Shown here: one piece after another, positions 1 through 5,364 of the stretch
Numbering within the stretch: the first letter of the stretch is position 1
Layout of the letters: the number at the start of each line of letters is the position of its first letter
Origin: Lachnospiraceae bacterium
Lineage (GTDB): Bacteria > Bacillota > Clostridia > Lachnospirales > Lachnospiraceae
Length of the DNA: 5,364 nucleotides
Direction: 5' to 3'
Assembly: GCA_017477005.1 (NCBI GenBank)
Contig: JAFUXY010000531.1
Coordinates: 1-5,364 of the forward strand
Translations under genes and position numbers: made by a program
The notes under the pieces: model-generated
Database searches by the model: none
Told to the model about the DNA's origin: nothing
Seen by the model: the letters and a program-made list of their open reading frames with translations, nothing else

Positions 1-1
1 C

Positions 2-1918
2 ACAGTACATACTCAAAAGGATGGAACATTTACGATAGGAGGTTTGCAAAACGGCGAATATGAAGTTTTAGCAACGCATGGTAATGTATCGGGAACACAA
101 AAAGTCATCATTAATGACAGTGACGTGACAGGTATTGTTATAGATTTGTCCGCTGTCAATCTGAAAGCAGCGCCGGTGGTTTCTGGTTGGACATCTTCAA
201 CTATCACGGTAAAAGAAGAGAGTGGGTTGGAATATAATATCTGCCCTGGCGGTGTATGGAATGAGTCAGATGGTCTTGGATGGCAAACAAGCGGATTATT
301 CACAGGTCTAAGGTCGTCAACAATCTACACCGTTGTAGCAAGGGACGCTGAAACGGGATCTGTTTCTGCCGGAACAGTTGTGGCTACCAGTGCCATCATC
401 TATAGACCCAGCAAAGTTTCCGTGACAGGAGTGAGGCTGGACAGAGAATCAGCTACCATAGATGTTGGGGATTCGACCACGCTTAAGGCAGAAGTGTCGC
501 CGTCTAATGCAACGAATAAATCTGTCACTTGGAAATCCGGTGATGATAAGATTGCAACTGTCAATGCATCAGGCAAGGTTACAGGAATCTCCGCAGGAAA
601 AGTCAATATTACAGTGACGACATCAGACGGGGGCAAGACGGCAACATGTGCAGTTTCGGTCACATCCAAAGAAAAGGATATCGCCAACGCCGCTGTTGGC
701 GCAGTAAGCGATCAAAAGTACACAGGAAAAGAGATAAAGCCTTTGGTCGATGTGAAGTTTGACGGAGATACACTGGTCGAAGGGACGGATTACACCGTCT
801 CATATAAGGATAATGTAAATGTCGGCACCGCAAGCATAATTATCGAAGGGAAGGGTGGATATACCGGGTCTAAAACGATTTCCTTCGCTATTGTTTCCGT
901 AAAAGTGACGGGCGTATCACTTAATAAAACGTCGCTCTCTATTGTTGAAGGTGAGACGGAAACTCTTGTTGCAGCTGTGGTGCCTACGGATGCGACGAAC
1001 AAAAATGTAACGTGGAAGAGCGGTGACACAAGCATTGCCACCATAGACAGGAAAGGGGTAGTAAGTGCTGTAAAAGCAGGAACTACGGATATTACCGTCA
1101 CAACTGAGGATGGAAATAAGTCTGCAATATGTAAAGTGACTGTGAAGTCCGCTACGGTTTCCGTCACGGGTGTAAAGCTCAATAAGGCTGTTGCGAGCGT
1201 GAATATCGGCAAGGAAGTGAAGCTCATAGCGACTGTCCTTCCGGAAAATGCGACTGAGAAGGGCGTCACTTGGAGTTCTAGCAACAAGAGTATCGCCACA
1301 GTCAGTTCGTCAGGAGTAGTTAAGGGAGTTAAGAAGGGGAACACTACAATTACCGCTACAACAATGGACGGGAATAGGAAGGCAAAATGCGTCATAACAG
1401 TGAAGCCAATTTCTGTTTCAAGCGTATCGTTAGATAAGAAAGCGATCTCTGTTGTAAAGGGCAAAACAATCGTGCTCAAAGCAGTGATAGGGCCATCCAA
1501 TGCCGACAATAAGTCTATAAGCTGGAGTTCAAGTGACGAGAAAGTTGCAATAGTCTCATCAAAAGGCATTGTAAAAGGACTGAAGAAGGGAACAACGACC
1601 ATCACAGCAACCACGAAGGACGGCGGCAAGAAAGCGACTTGCAGAATTACGGTTACAAACCCGGTTGTCAAGGTCAAAAGCGTGAAGTTGAATAAGAAAA
1701 CGGCTTCTGTCAAAAAGGGAAAGACAATCACGCTAAAGGCGACGATCACTCCATCCAATGCTACGACTAAAACTGTGACGTGGAAAACGAGCAACAAGAA
1801 GATCGCCACGGTAACAAGCAAAGGCATTGTCAAGGGAGTCAAGAAGGGAACGGCTACTATTACCGCTACAACAAAAGATGGGAAGAAAACAGCAAAGTGC
1901 AAGGTGACGGTGAAATAA
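2..1918 (+). CDS. Big_2-repeat secreted/cell-surface protein, 5' end outside the window
   Basis: This is the C-terminal 638 residues of a large extracellular protein; the frame is open to the window edge, so the start and any signal peptide lie to the left. The visible order is: a carboxypeptidase-regulatory-like segment (about 2-157; DGTFTIGGLQNGEYEV), an Fn3-like domain (170-394; EYNICPGG, then FTGLRSSTIYTVVAR), Big_2 domain 1 (416-667), a YTGK-type beta-sandwich domain (680-892; YTGKEIKP, GTDYTVSY, GKGGYTGS), and Big_2 domains 2-5 (899-1915). Each Big_2 unit shows the family pattern V.L...... G....L.A...P..AT.K.VTW.S....IATV...G.V.G...G...IT..T.DG. Such proteins act as stalks or adhesins outside the cell; the ligand is unknown. 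The protein stops right after domain 5, with no LPXTG motif, SLH domain or C-terminal membrane segment, so any anchoring or enzymatic module would have to be in the missing N-terminal part. No terminator is visible before the next remnant. The family call is secure; the biological role is not. Confidence 0.93.
   Translation, partial: TVHTQKDGTFTIGGLQNGEYEVLATHGNVSGTQKVIINDSDVTGIVIDLSAVNLKAAPVVSGWTSSTITVKEESGLEYNICPGGVWNESDGLGWQTSGLFTGLRSSTIYTVVARDAETGSVSAGTVVATSAIIYRPSKVSVTGVRLDRESATIDVGDSTTLKAEVSPSNATNKSVTWKSGDDKIATVNASGKVTGISAGKVNITVTTSDGGKTATCAVSVTSKEKDIANAAVGAVSDQKYTGKEIKPLVDVKFDGDTLVEGTDYTVSYKDNVNVGTASIIIEGKGGYTGSKTISFAIVSVKVTGVSLNKTSLSIVEGETETLVAAVVPTDATNKNVTWKSGDTSIATIDRKGVVSAVKAGTTDITVTTEDGNKSAICKVTVKSATVSVTGVKLNKAVASVNIGKEVKLIATVLPENATEKGVTWSSSNKSIATVSSSGVVKGVKKGNTTITATTMDGNRKAKCVITVKPISVSSVSLDKKAISVVKGKTIVLKAVIGPSNADNKSISWSSSDEKVAIVSSKGIVKGLKKGTTTITATTKDGGKKATCRITVTNPVVKVKSVKLNKKTASVKKGKTITLKATITPSNATTKTVTWKTSNKKIATVTSKGIVKGVKKGTATITATTKDGKKTAKCKVTVK
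416..1915 (+). repeat. Array of five Big_2 domain-coding repeats (about 250 bp each)
   Basis: The units are at 416-667, 899-1150, 1157-1405, 1409-1657 and 1667-1915 (83-84 codons each). Units 1 and 2 are separated by the unrelated YTGK-type domain; units 2-5 are nearly back to back. Every unit has a conserved TW..(S/T) core, an IA.V strand and a single cysteine near its end (ATCAVSV, AICKVTV, AKCVITV, ATCRITV, AKCKVTV). With one cysteine per domain, an intradomain disulfide is impossible. At DNA level the repeats are diverged but still related: 1322-1363 and 1832-1873 match at 36 of 42 positions by my count. These are protein-domain repeats, not a CRISPR array or mobile element. Confidence 0.9.
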
Positions 1919-1947
1919 AAACATAATCCGGCTTTATATTTTGATGA

Positions 1948-2796
1948 TTCAATGATACGAGATCTGAAGAAATCGGCACACCGGAGATTTCTACAACGCC
2001 GGTTCACAGGGACGAGATGGTAAAGGAGAAGAAAGCGGTTGCCGATATGAATGCAGAACGTATTCAAGGTACACAGAATGAGGACAGCACTCTCAAAGAG
2101 GGAACAGCGATATTTGATATTCGATTTGAGGCGATCAATCCTAAGATTACAGAAGAAGTCATCACTATGCTGGTCAACATTGAGAGCCAGGGAGCTTTCT
2201 TTCCCGGATATCCGCTGACAAAAAGGGCTGTTTATTATTGTGGAAGGATGCTTTCGGCACAATATGGAACGGTATTCACGAACAGCCACTATGAGAAGGT
2301 AAAGCGTGTTATCAGTTTGTGGGTTTGCTTGAATCCACCGAATTACAGGAAGAATACGCTGAATATGTATTCGCTGTATGAAAAGCAGTTAGTAGGGAAT
2401 TTTAAGGAAAAGAAAGATAACTACGATCTGATTACGGTTGGAATGATTTGTCTTGGGGATACCGAGGACGATAACTGTACGGGACTGATCAAGATGTTGT
2501 CCATACTTCTTTCTGCTGAGATGGAAGTCGAGGACAAAAAGCGTAGGCTGCATGATGAATTTGATCTGGCGATGACAAAGGAAATGGAAAAGGAGATGAT
2601 TAGCATGTGCAATTATGGTCAAATGGTAGCGAGGAAAAATCTTGAAAAAGGCAAAGCACAGGGAATTATTGAAGGAGTTTTTGAATCGCTACAAAATTTA
2701 ATAAAAAACTCTGATATGACGGCTGATGAGGCTATGGCTGCAATAGGAATTTCTGAAAAAGATAAAGAAATGTACTCGGCAAAATTAAGCAAATAG
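1948..2796 (+). pseudogene. 5'-truncated PD-(D/E)XK nuclease-family transposase (Rpn/YhgA-like relative)
   Basis: The protein resembles the multi-copy 'PD-(D/E)XK nuclease family transposase' proteins of Lachnospiraceae. Counting from ATG 2017 (259 residues), visible family features are: EGTAIFDIRF (about 28-37, putative acidic residue D34), LVNIESQ (E56 and Q58, the E-x-Q of the fold), FFPGYPL, AVYYCGRMLSAQYGT, SLWVCLNPP, YDLITVGMICLG, a charged segment ending EKEMISMCNYGQ, then KNLEKGKAQGIIEG and a helical tail. Family-like residues continue upstream of that ATG in the same frame (EEIGTPEISTTPVHRDE, from about 1966), reaching back to stops at 1942-1947. The family normally has about 50 more N-terminal residues, which are absent. 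So ATG 2017 is probably not the ancestral start; it has only AGGGA four bases upstream. From 1948 to the TAG at 2794 the frame is intact, so a shortened protein could still be made, but loss of the N-terminus makes normal activity doubtful. The gene is bounded on the right by a strong terminator. Confidence 0.72.
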
Positions 2797-2813
2797 AAAT
2801 ATGTTATCTATCC

Positions 2814-2852
2814 GGGTGTTGTGCCTGTCTATCGGCATAGCACCCTTTTTTT
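2814..2852 (+). terminator. Intrinsic terminator after the transposase-family remnant
   Basis: GGGTGTTGTGCC (2814-2825) pairs with GGCATAGCACCC (2834-2845) over 12 bp including two G-U pairs. The loop is 8 nt, and seven T follow (2846-2852). It lies 17 nt after the TAG. The minus strand has no T run after the stem, so it works only for + strand transcripts. It insulates the ATPase promoter from upstream read-through. Confidence 0.92.
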
Positions 2853-2872
2853 GAAAAAGACTGGGTATTGTA

Positions 2873-2901
2873 TTGACCACAAATAGGATTTCGGCTAAAA
2901 T
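2873..2901 (+). promoter_or_regulatory. Sigma-A type promoter of the ATPase-HAD unit
   Basis: TTGACC (2873-2878) and TAAAAT (2896-2901) are separated by exactly 17 bp, one mismatch from consensus in each box. It sits just after the terminator and 36 bp before the ATPase start codon. The expected transcription start is about 2908. The -10 box lies inside the left arm of the palindrome at 2892-2924, so a protein bound there would block polymerase. The call is by inspection only. Confidence 0.8.
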
Positions 2902-2924
2902 ACGATTGAATCGTATTTTAGCCG
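2892..2924. promoter_or_regulatory. 33-nt palindrome, probable operator over the ATPase promoter
   Basis: The left arm (2892-2907: C then GGCTAAAATACGATT) is the exact reverse complement of the right arm (2909-2924), with one central base, G2908: 16 perfect pairs. It covers the -10 box, the predicted transcription start (its centre) and the first base of the ribosome binding site GGAGGG (2924-2929). It is not a terminator, because GGAGGGTG and not a T run follows it. A transcript starting at its centre would contain only the right arm and could not fold the hairpin, which favours a DNA-level role. The binding protein is unknown; autoregulation by the ATPase is a guess. Confidence 0.75.
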
Positions 2925-2936
2925 GAGGGTGTTGGT

Positions 2937-4163
2937 GTGGCGTATATTACAAGAACATTGGAAAAAAAGATCCTGGATATCAGCAAGGATTATAGTTGTC
3001 TGCTTTTGACAGGTCCTAGACAGGTGGGGAAGACAACGATGCTGGAGCATCTTATGGAGGGGACGAACCGGCAGAAGGTCACGCTCGACAATGTTGAGAA
3101 CAGAAGGCTTGCGAAGACGGATCCGGAAATGTTTCTGGAAATACATCCGGCGCCTGTTTTGATTGACGAGGTTCAATACGCGCCGGAGTTGTTTTCCTAC
3201 ATCAAGATTCGGATTGACAGTGGGGCTCCTCCCGGCTCCTATTGGTTGACCGGGTCTCAGGCGTTTGACCTAATGGAGTTGGCACAGGAATCATTGGCTG
3301 GCAGGACAGCCGTTATTCATATGTCTGCATTGTCTCAATCGGAGATGTATGGGGATCATTGGGCAGAGCCGCTTTCGTTTCAGACGGCTGAATTGAATCG
3401 AAGAAAGGGGCATCTGAGACCGTGTTCGGCTGCAGAGATGTTTGAACGTATTTGGAATGGTGGAATGCCCGGTCATAGAAGTGGAAAGTACAGAGACCGG
3501 GATGTGTTCTACAGTTCCTATATACAAACCTATATCAATCGTGATGTGTCGGATATGATTCAAGGCGTGGATAAGCTTCTCTTTGCAGATTTTATCCGGG
3601 CGGCAGCTTGCCGTGCAGGTCAGATGTTGAATGTACACGACATAGCTCGTGATGTTGACGTGTCAAATGATACGGCAAAGAGGTGGCTTCAGGTTTTGGA
3701 AAAATCTGAGGTCATCTATTATCTAAGACCATATTCCAACAATCTGCTCAAGCGCACGGTGAAGACGCCCAAGATGTATTTCTTTGATACGGGTCTGGTT
3801 GCTTATCTCACTAGATATTCAAGTCCCGAGATACTTCAAAACGGGGCGATCAATGGAGCCATTCTTGAAAACTATACCGTCAATGAGATCAGAAAGACGT
3901 GGCTGAATAATGCGAAAGAATGTCTGATGCATTATTACCGTGACAAGGACACGAATGAGATTGATCTTGTGATAGAAAGCGATGGTGTGCTGAATCCGCT
4001 TGAGATAAAGAAAAGCACCAATCCGGGAACCGAGATTGCTTCGGCGTTTCGAATTCTCGACAAAGGAAGCATGCCAAGGGGAAACGGGGTTATTTTTTGT
4101 CTGCGCGAAGCTATGACAGCGATTGACAGACAAACGTTCGTTGTCCCCATATGGATGATATAA
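2937..4163 (+). CDS. AAA-family ATPase with DUF4143 C-terminal region (AAA_14/DUF4143)
   Basis: This is a 408-residue cytoplasmic ATPase of full family length. The N-terminal AAA domain (about 1-150) has Walker A GPRQVGKT (26-33), Walker B VLIDEVQ (74-80; D77, E78), a sensor-1-like strand YWLTGSQ (102-108) and LAGRT (120-124) with a candidate arginine finger R123. The DUF4143 region follows: YIQTYINRDV (195-204), a winged-helix-like segment NVHDIARDVDVSNDTAKRWL (232-251), YFFDTGLVAYL (281-291) and a PD-(D/E)XK-like signature, YYRDKDTNEIDLVIE (333-347; E341, D343) with LEIKKS (355-360; E356, K358). No key motif is missing. The start is GTG 2937, with GGAGGG at 2924-2929 and a 7-nt spacer; MAYITRTLE is a typical family N-terminus. 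The family is abundant in anaerobes, often in many copies per genome, and its substrate and role are not established; DNA processing or defence are only proposals. It has its own promoter and palindrome, and a HAD phosphatase gene follows after 25 bp. Confidence 0.93.
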   Translation: MAYITRTLEKKILDISKDYSCLLLTGPRQVGKTTMLEHLMEGTNRQKVTLDNVENRRLAKTDPEMFLEIHPAPVLIDEVQYAPELFSYIKIRIDSGAPPGSYWLTGSQAFDLMELAQESLAGRTAVIHMSALSQSEMYGDHWAEPLSFQTAELNRRKGHLRPCSAAEMFERIWNGGMPGHRSGKYRDRDVFYSSYIQTYINRDVSDMIQGVDKLLFADFIRAAACRAGQMLNVHDIARDVDVSNDTAKRWLQVLEKSEVIYYLRPYSNNLLKRTVKTPKMYFFDTGLVAYLTRYSSPEILQNGAINGAILENYTVNEIRKTWLNNAKECLMHYYRDKDTNEIDLVIESDGVLNPLEIKKSTNPGTEIASAFRILDKGSMPRGNGVIFCLREAMTAIDRQTFVVPIWMI

Positions 4164-4175
4164 CGATAGTTTAAT

Positions 4176-4180
4176 AGGGG
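4176..4180 (+). promoter_or_regulatory. Ribosome binding site that sets the HAD start at ATG 4189
   Basis: AGGGG (4176-4180) lies 8 nt before ATG 4189. The in-frame GTG at 4180 overlaps this site and would have no binding site of its own at proper distance. The N-terminus from 4189 (MYTNIMFDLDGT) also matches where HAD phosphatases of this type usually begin. Confidence 0.75.
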
Positions 4181-4188
4181 TGGATTTG

Positions 4189-4842
4189 ATGTATACAAAT
4201 ATAATGTTTGATCTGGATGGAACGATAACGGATTCCGGCAGGGCGATAATATCGTCTGTTGAGTATGCGCTTTCGCAGTTTGGGATAATTGACCAGCCGA
4301 TGGAAAAGCTGCAAACTTTCATAGGTCCGTCGCTGTTTGACTCATTTCGAAGAGAATATGAAATGAGTGATGAGGACTGCGAAAAGGCGATTGGCTTCTA
4401 CAGAAGCATATATGAGGCGGAGCGCATGTATGACGTTGATGTGTATGACGGAATCCCGGAACTGTTTCAAGCATTAAAGAAGAAAGATTGCAAGCTGCTT
4501 TTGATCACCAGCAAACCGCTTGTGTTTTCTGAAAAAATACTCGAAAGGATAGGGCTGGCAGATTACTTCGACCATATGGTTGGACCGAAACCTTCCGATC
4601 ATAGTTCGGATAAAAAGCTCCTGATCGAAAAGGCCTTGATCGAATACAAACTCAATAAGGGCGAGTGCGTCATGATCGGTGATACGAAATATGACATAAA
4701 GGGCGCGGCCGATGCAGGCATAGACAGCATCGCAGTGACATACGGATACGGACAGACAGAGGAAATGAAAGAGGCGGGAGCCACGTTTTTTGCGGACTCA
4801 GCAAGGGAGATCGCAGAGATACTGGGCGTTGAAATCTGGTGA
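4189..4842 (+). CDS. HAD-superfamily phosphatase, phosphoglycolate phosphatase (Gph)-like
   Basis: This is a 217-residue cytoplasmic Mg-dependent phosphatase, full length for the Gph-like subfamily. Motif I is FDLDGT (7-12), with D8 as the nucleophile and D10 as the general acid/base. A helical C1 cap follows (about 15-80, including FIGPSL). Motif II is LLLITSKP (103-110; T107 or S108), motif III lies in SSDKKLLIEKAL (K142 or K143), and motif IV is MIGDTKYDIKGA (162-173; D165, D169). The end, GIDSIAVTYGYGQTEEMKEAGA, is typical of this clade, often annotated as phosphoglycolate phosphatase or 5'-nucleotidase. The true substrate cannot be read from sequence; small phosphorylated metabolites are likely. 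The gene begins 25 bp after the ATPase stop, with no terminator or promoter between, so it is probably co-transcribed with it. No terminator is evident after it. The fold call is very secure; the specific activity is not. Confidence 0.93.
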   Translation: MYTNIMFDLDGTITDSGRAIISSVEYALSQFGIIDQPMEKLQTFIGPSLFDSFRREYEMSDEDCEKAIGFYRSIYEAERMYDVDVYDGIPELFQALKKKDCKLLLITSKPLVFSEKILERIGLADYFDHMVGPKPSDHSSDKKLLIEKALIEYKLNKGECVMIGDTKYDIKGAADAGIDSIAVTYGYGQTEEMKEAGATFFADSAREIAEILGVEIW

Positions 4843-4937
4843 ATATCGCAATCCATAGGGGGAGAGGGGGCCTGCAGTGTCTTTCAATTTCAAATAGAGG
4901 ATACGCTTAATGTAAACAAGAACGCCGTCATTTGATG

Positions 4938-4966
4938 TTGCATTTAGATTTATTTTTCGGTATAAT
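4938..4966 (+). promoter_or_regulatory. Sigma-A type promoter of the DeoR-family gene
   Basis: TTGCAT (4938-4943) and a perfect TATAAT (4961-4966) are 17 bp apart. The predicted start is near 4973, giving a leader of about 40 nt before ATG 5012. The other contents of the 169-bp intergenic region (4843-5011) are a polypurine tract (4857-4870) and TTTCA motifs (4882-4886, 4888-4892, 4970-4974); no terminator was seen. Confidence 0.8.
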
Positions 4967-5011
4967 CAGTTTCATATAAGCGTAGAATCATCTTTGGAAT
5001 GGGAGAAATGA

Positions 5012-5364
5012 ATGAAAGCAAGGCAGGTAGATATATTACGGATCGTAAATGAGAAGCAGAAGGTGGAGGTGACAGAGCTGGCGGAGGCGCTGTCTGTTTC
5101 TGGTGTTACCATACGCAAGGACCTGGATATGATGGAAGAGAAGGGGCTGCTGCGTCGGGAACATGGATATGCGTGCGCCGTGAGCTCCGATGATATCAAC
5201 AATCGTCTGGCGTATAATTACGAGGTCAAGGCACGCATTGCCCGTGCAGCCGCGGACATCGTTGAAGATGGCGAAACGGTGATGATCGAGTCCGGGTCGT
5301 CTTGTGCCATGCTTGCCGAGATACTTGCGAATGAAAGGCGGGATGTGAATATTATCACCAATTC
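5012..5364 (+). CDS. DeoR-family transcriptional regulator, 3' end outside the window
   Basis: The first 117 residues of a DeoR-family repressor run off the right edge. The N-terminal winged helix (about 1-55) reads MKARQVDILRIVNEK, then TELAEALSVSGVTIRKDLDMMEEKGLLRREHGYA: the second and recognition helices plus the L.R.HG turn typical of the family. The start of the C-terminal sugar-phosphate-sensing domain follows: ARIARAAADIVEDGETVMIESGSS (ESGSS at 93-97 where many members have DSGTT or DSGST), ending at NIITN. Such proteins usually repress a neighbouring sugar or polyol catabolic operon and release DNA when a phosphorylated sugar binds; the regulated genes are probably to the right, outside the window. 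The start ATG 5012 has GGGAG (5001-5005) at 6 nt; a competing ATG at 5008 is in another frame and stops after 14 codons. The gene has its own promoter at 4938-4966. Confidence 0.92.
   Translation, partial: MKARQVDILRIVNEKQKVEVTELAEALSVSGVTIRKDLDMMEEKGLLRREHGYACAVSSDDINNRLAYNYEVKARIARAAADIVEDGETVMIESGSSCAMLAEILANERRDVNIITN

Noticed and set aside
416..1915. CRISPR-like or mobile repeat array
   Set aside because: The roughly 250-bp units are diverged and coding, and explained entirely as Big_2 domains.
1968..1992. Seven-bp inverted repeat AGAAATC/GATTTCT as terminator or regulatory hairpin
   Set aside because: It has a short stem, an 11-nt loop and no T run, and it falls inside the in-frame transposase-family homology, so it is likely chance.
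790..2289. Long minus-strand open frame (499 codons) antisense to the Big_2 gene and the remnant
   Set aside because: It is a shadow of the repetitive codon use of the Big_2 domains. Its product is a low-complexity, Phe/Leu/Val-rich string without a recognisable domain, and it crosses two unrelated + strand genes.
2892..2924. Palindrome as an intrinsic terminator or riboswitch
   Set aside because: It is followed by the ribosome binding site GGAGGG and not by T, a good terminator already stands at 2814-2852, and its left arm carries the -10 box.
1919..2936. Intact insertion sequence around the transposase-family remnant
   Set aside because: I found no terminal inverted repeats or target-site duplications flanking it. 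Members of this family often occur without recognisable element ends.
4180..4188. GTG 4180 as the HAD start
   Set aside because: It overlaps the only good ribosome binding site (4176-4180). ATG 4189 has proper spacing and the usual family N-terminus.
3819..4322. Minus-strand open frame opposite the end of the ATPase and start of the HAD gene
   Set aside because: It spans two well-supported + strand genes with clear motifs, and has no domain of its own.
5008..5052. ATG 5008 as start of the last gene
   Set aside because: It reads in a different frame that stops after 14 codons. ATG 5012 opens the DeoR-family frame and has better spacing to GGGAG.

Overview
The window looks like chromosomal DNA of a Gram-positive anaerobe of the class Clostridia, most likely a Lachnospiraceae-type gut or rumen bacterium. 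This rests on the kinds of genes present: a clostridial Big_2-repeat surface protein, a PD-(D/E)XK 'transposase'-family remnant typical of Lachnospiraceae, an AAA/DUF4143 ATPase, a Gph-like HAD phosphatase and a DeoR-family regulator. Moderate GC, purine-rich ribosome binding sites and sigma-A type promoters agree. The genus cannot be fixed from the sequence. All recognisable genes lie on the + strand.

Region by region: (a) 2-1918 is the 3' part of a large secreted/surface protein gene, cut by the left window edge. It encodes a carboxypeptidase-regulatory-like segment, an Fn3-like domain, one Big_2 domain, a YTGK-type beta-sandwich domain and four more Big_2 domains. The array becomes steadily more lysine-rich and ends without a visible wall anchor. 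(b) 1948-2796 is a 5'-truncated gene of the PD-(D/E)XK nuclease/transposase family. Its homology to the family runs upstream of its first ATG into stop codons, so I call it a pseudogene. It is closed by a strong intrinsic terminator at 2814-2852. (c) 2873-4842 is a probable two-gene transcription unit. A near-consensus promoter overlaps a 33-nt palindrome and drives an AAA/DUF4143 ATPase, followed 25 bp later by a HAD-family phosphatase. (d) 4843-5011 is a 169-bp intergenic region with a polypurine tract and a second good promoter. (e) 5012 to the right edge is the 5' part of a DeoR-family repressor gene.

There is no evidence that these genes form one pathway. The most interesting local feature is the ATPase promoter. 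The palindrome has 16-bp arms and a single central base, and that base falls where transcription should start. It therefore looks like a DNA operator (possibly autoregulatory, since the ATPase family carries a winged-helix segment) rather than an RNA hairpin. No RNA genes, CRISPR array, complete insertion sequence or attachment site was seen.
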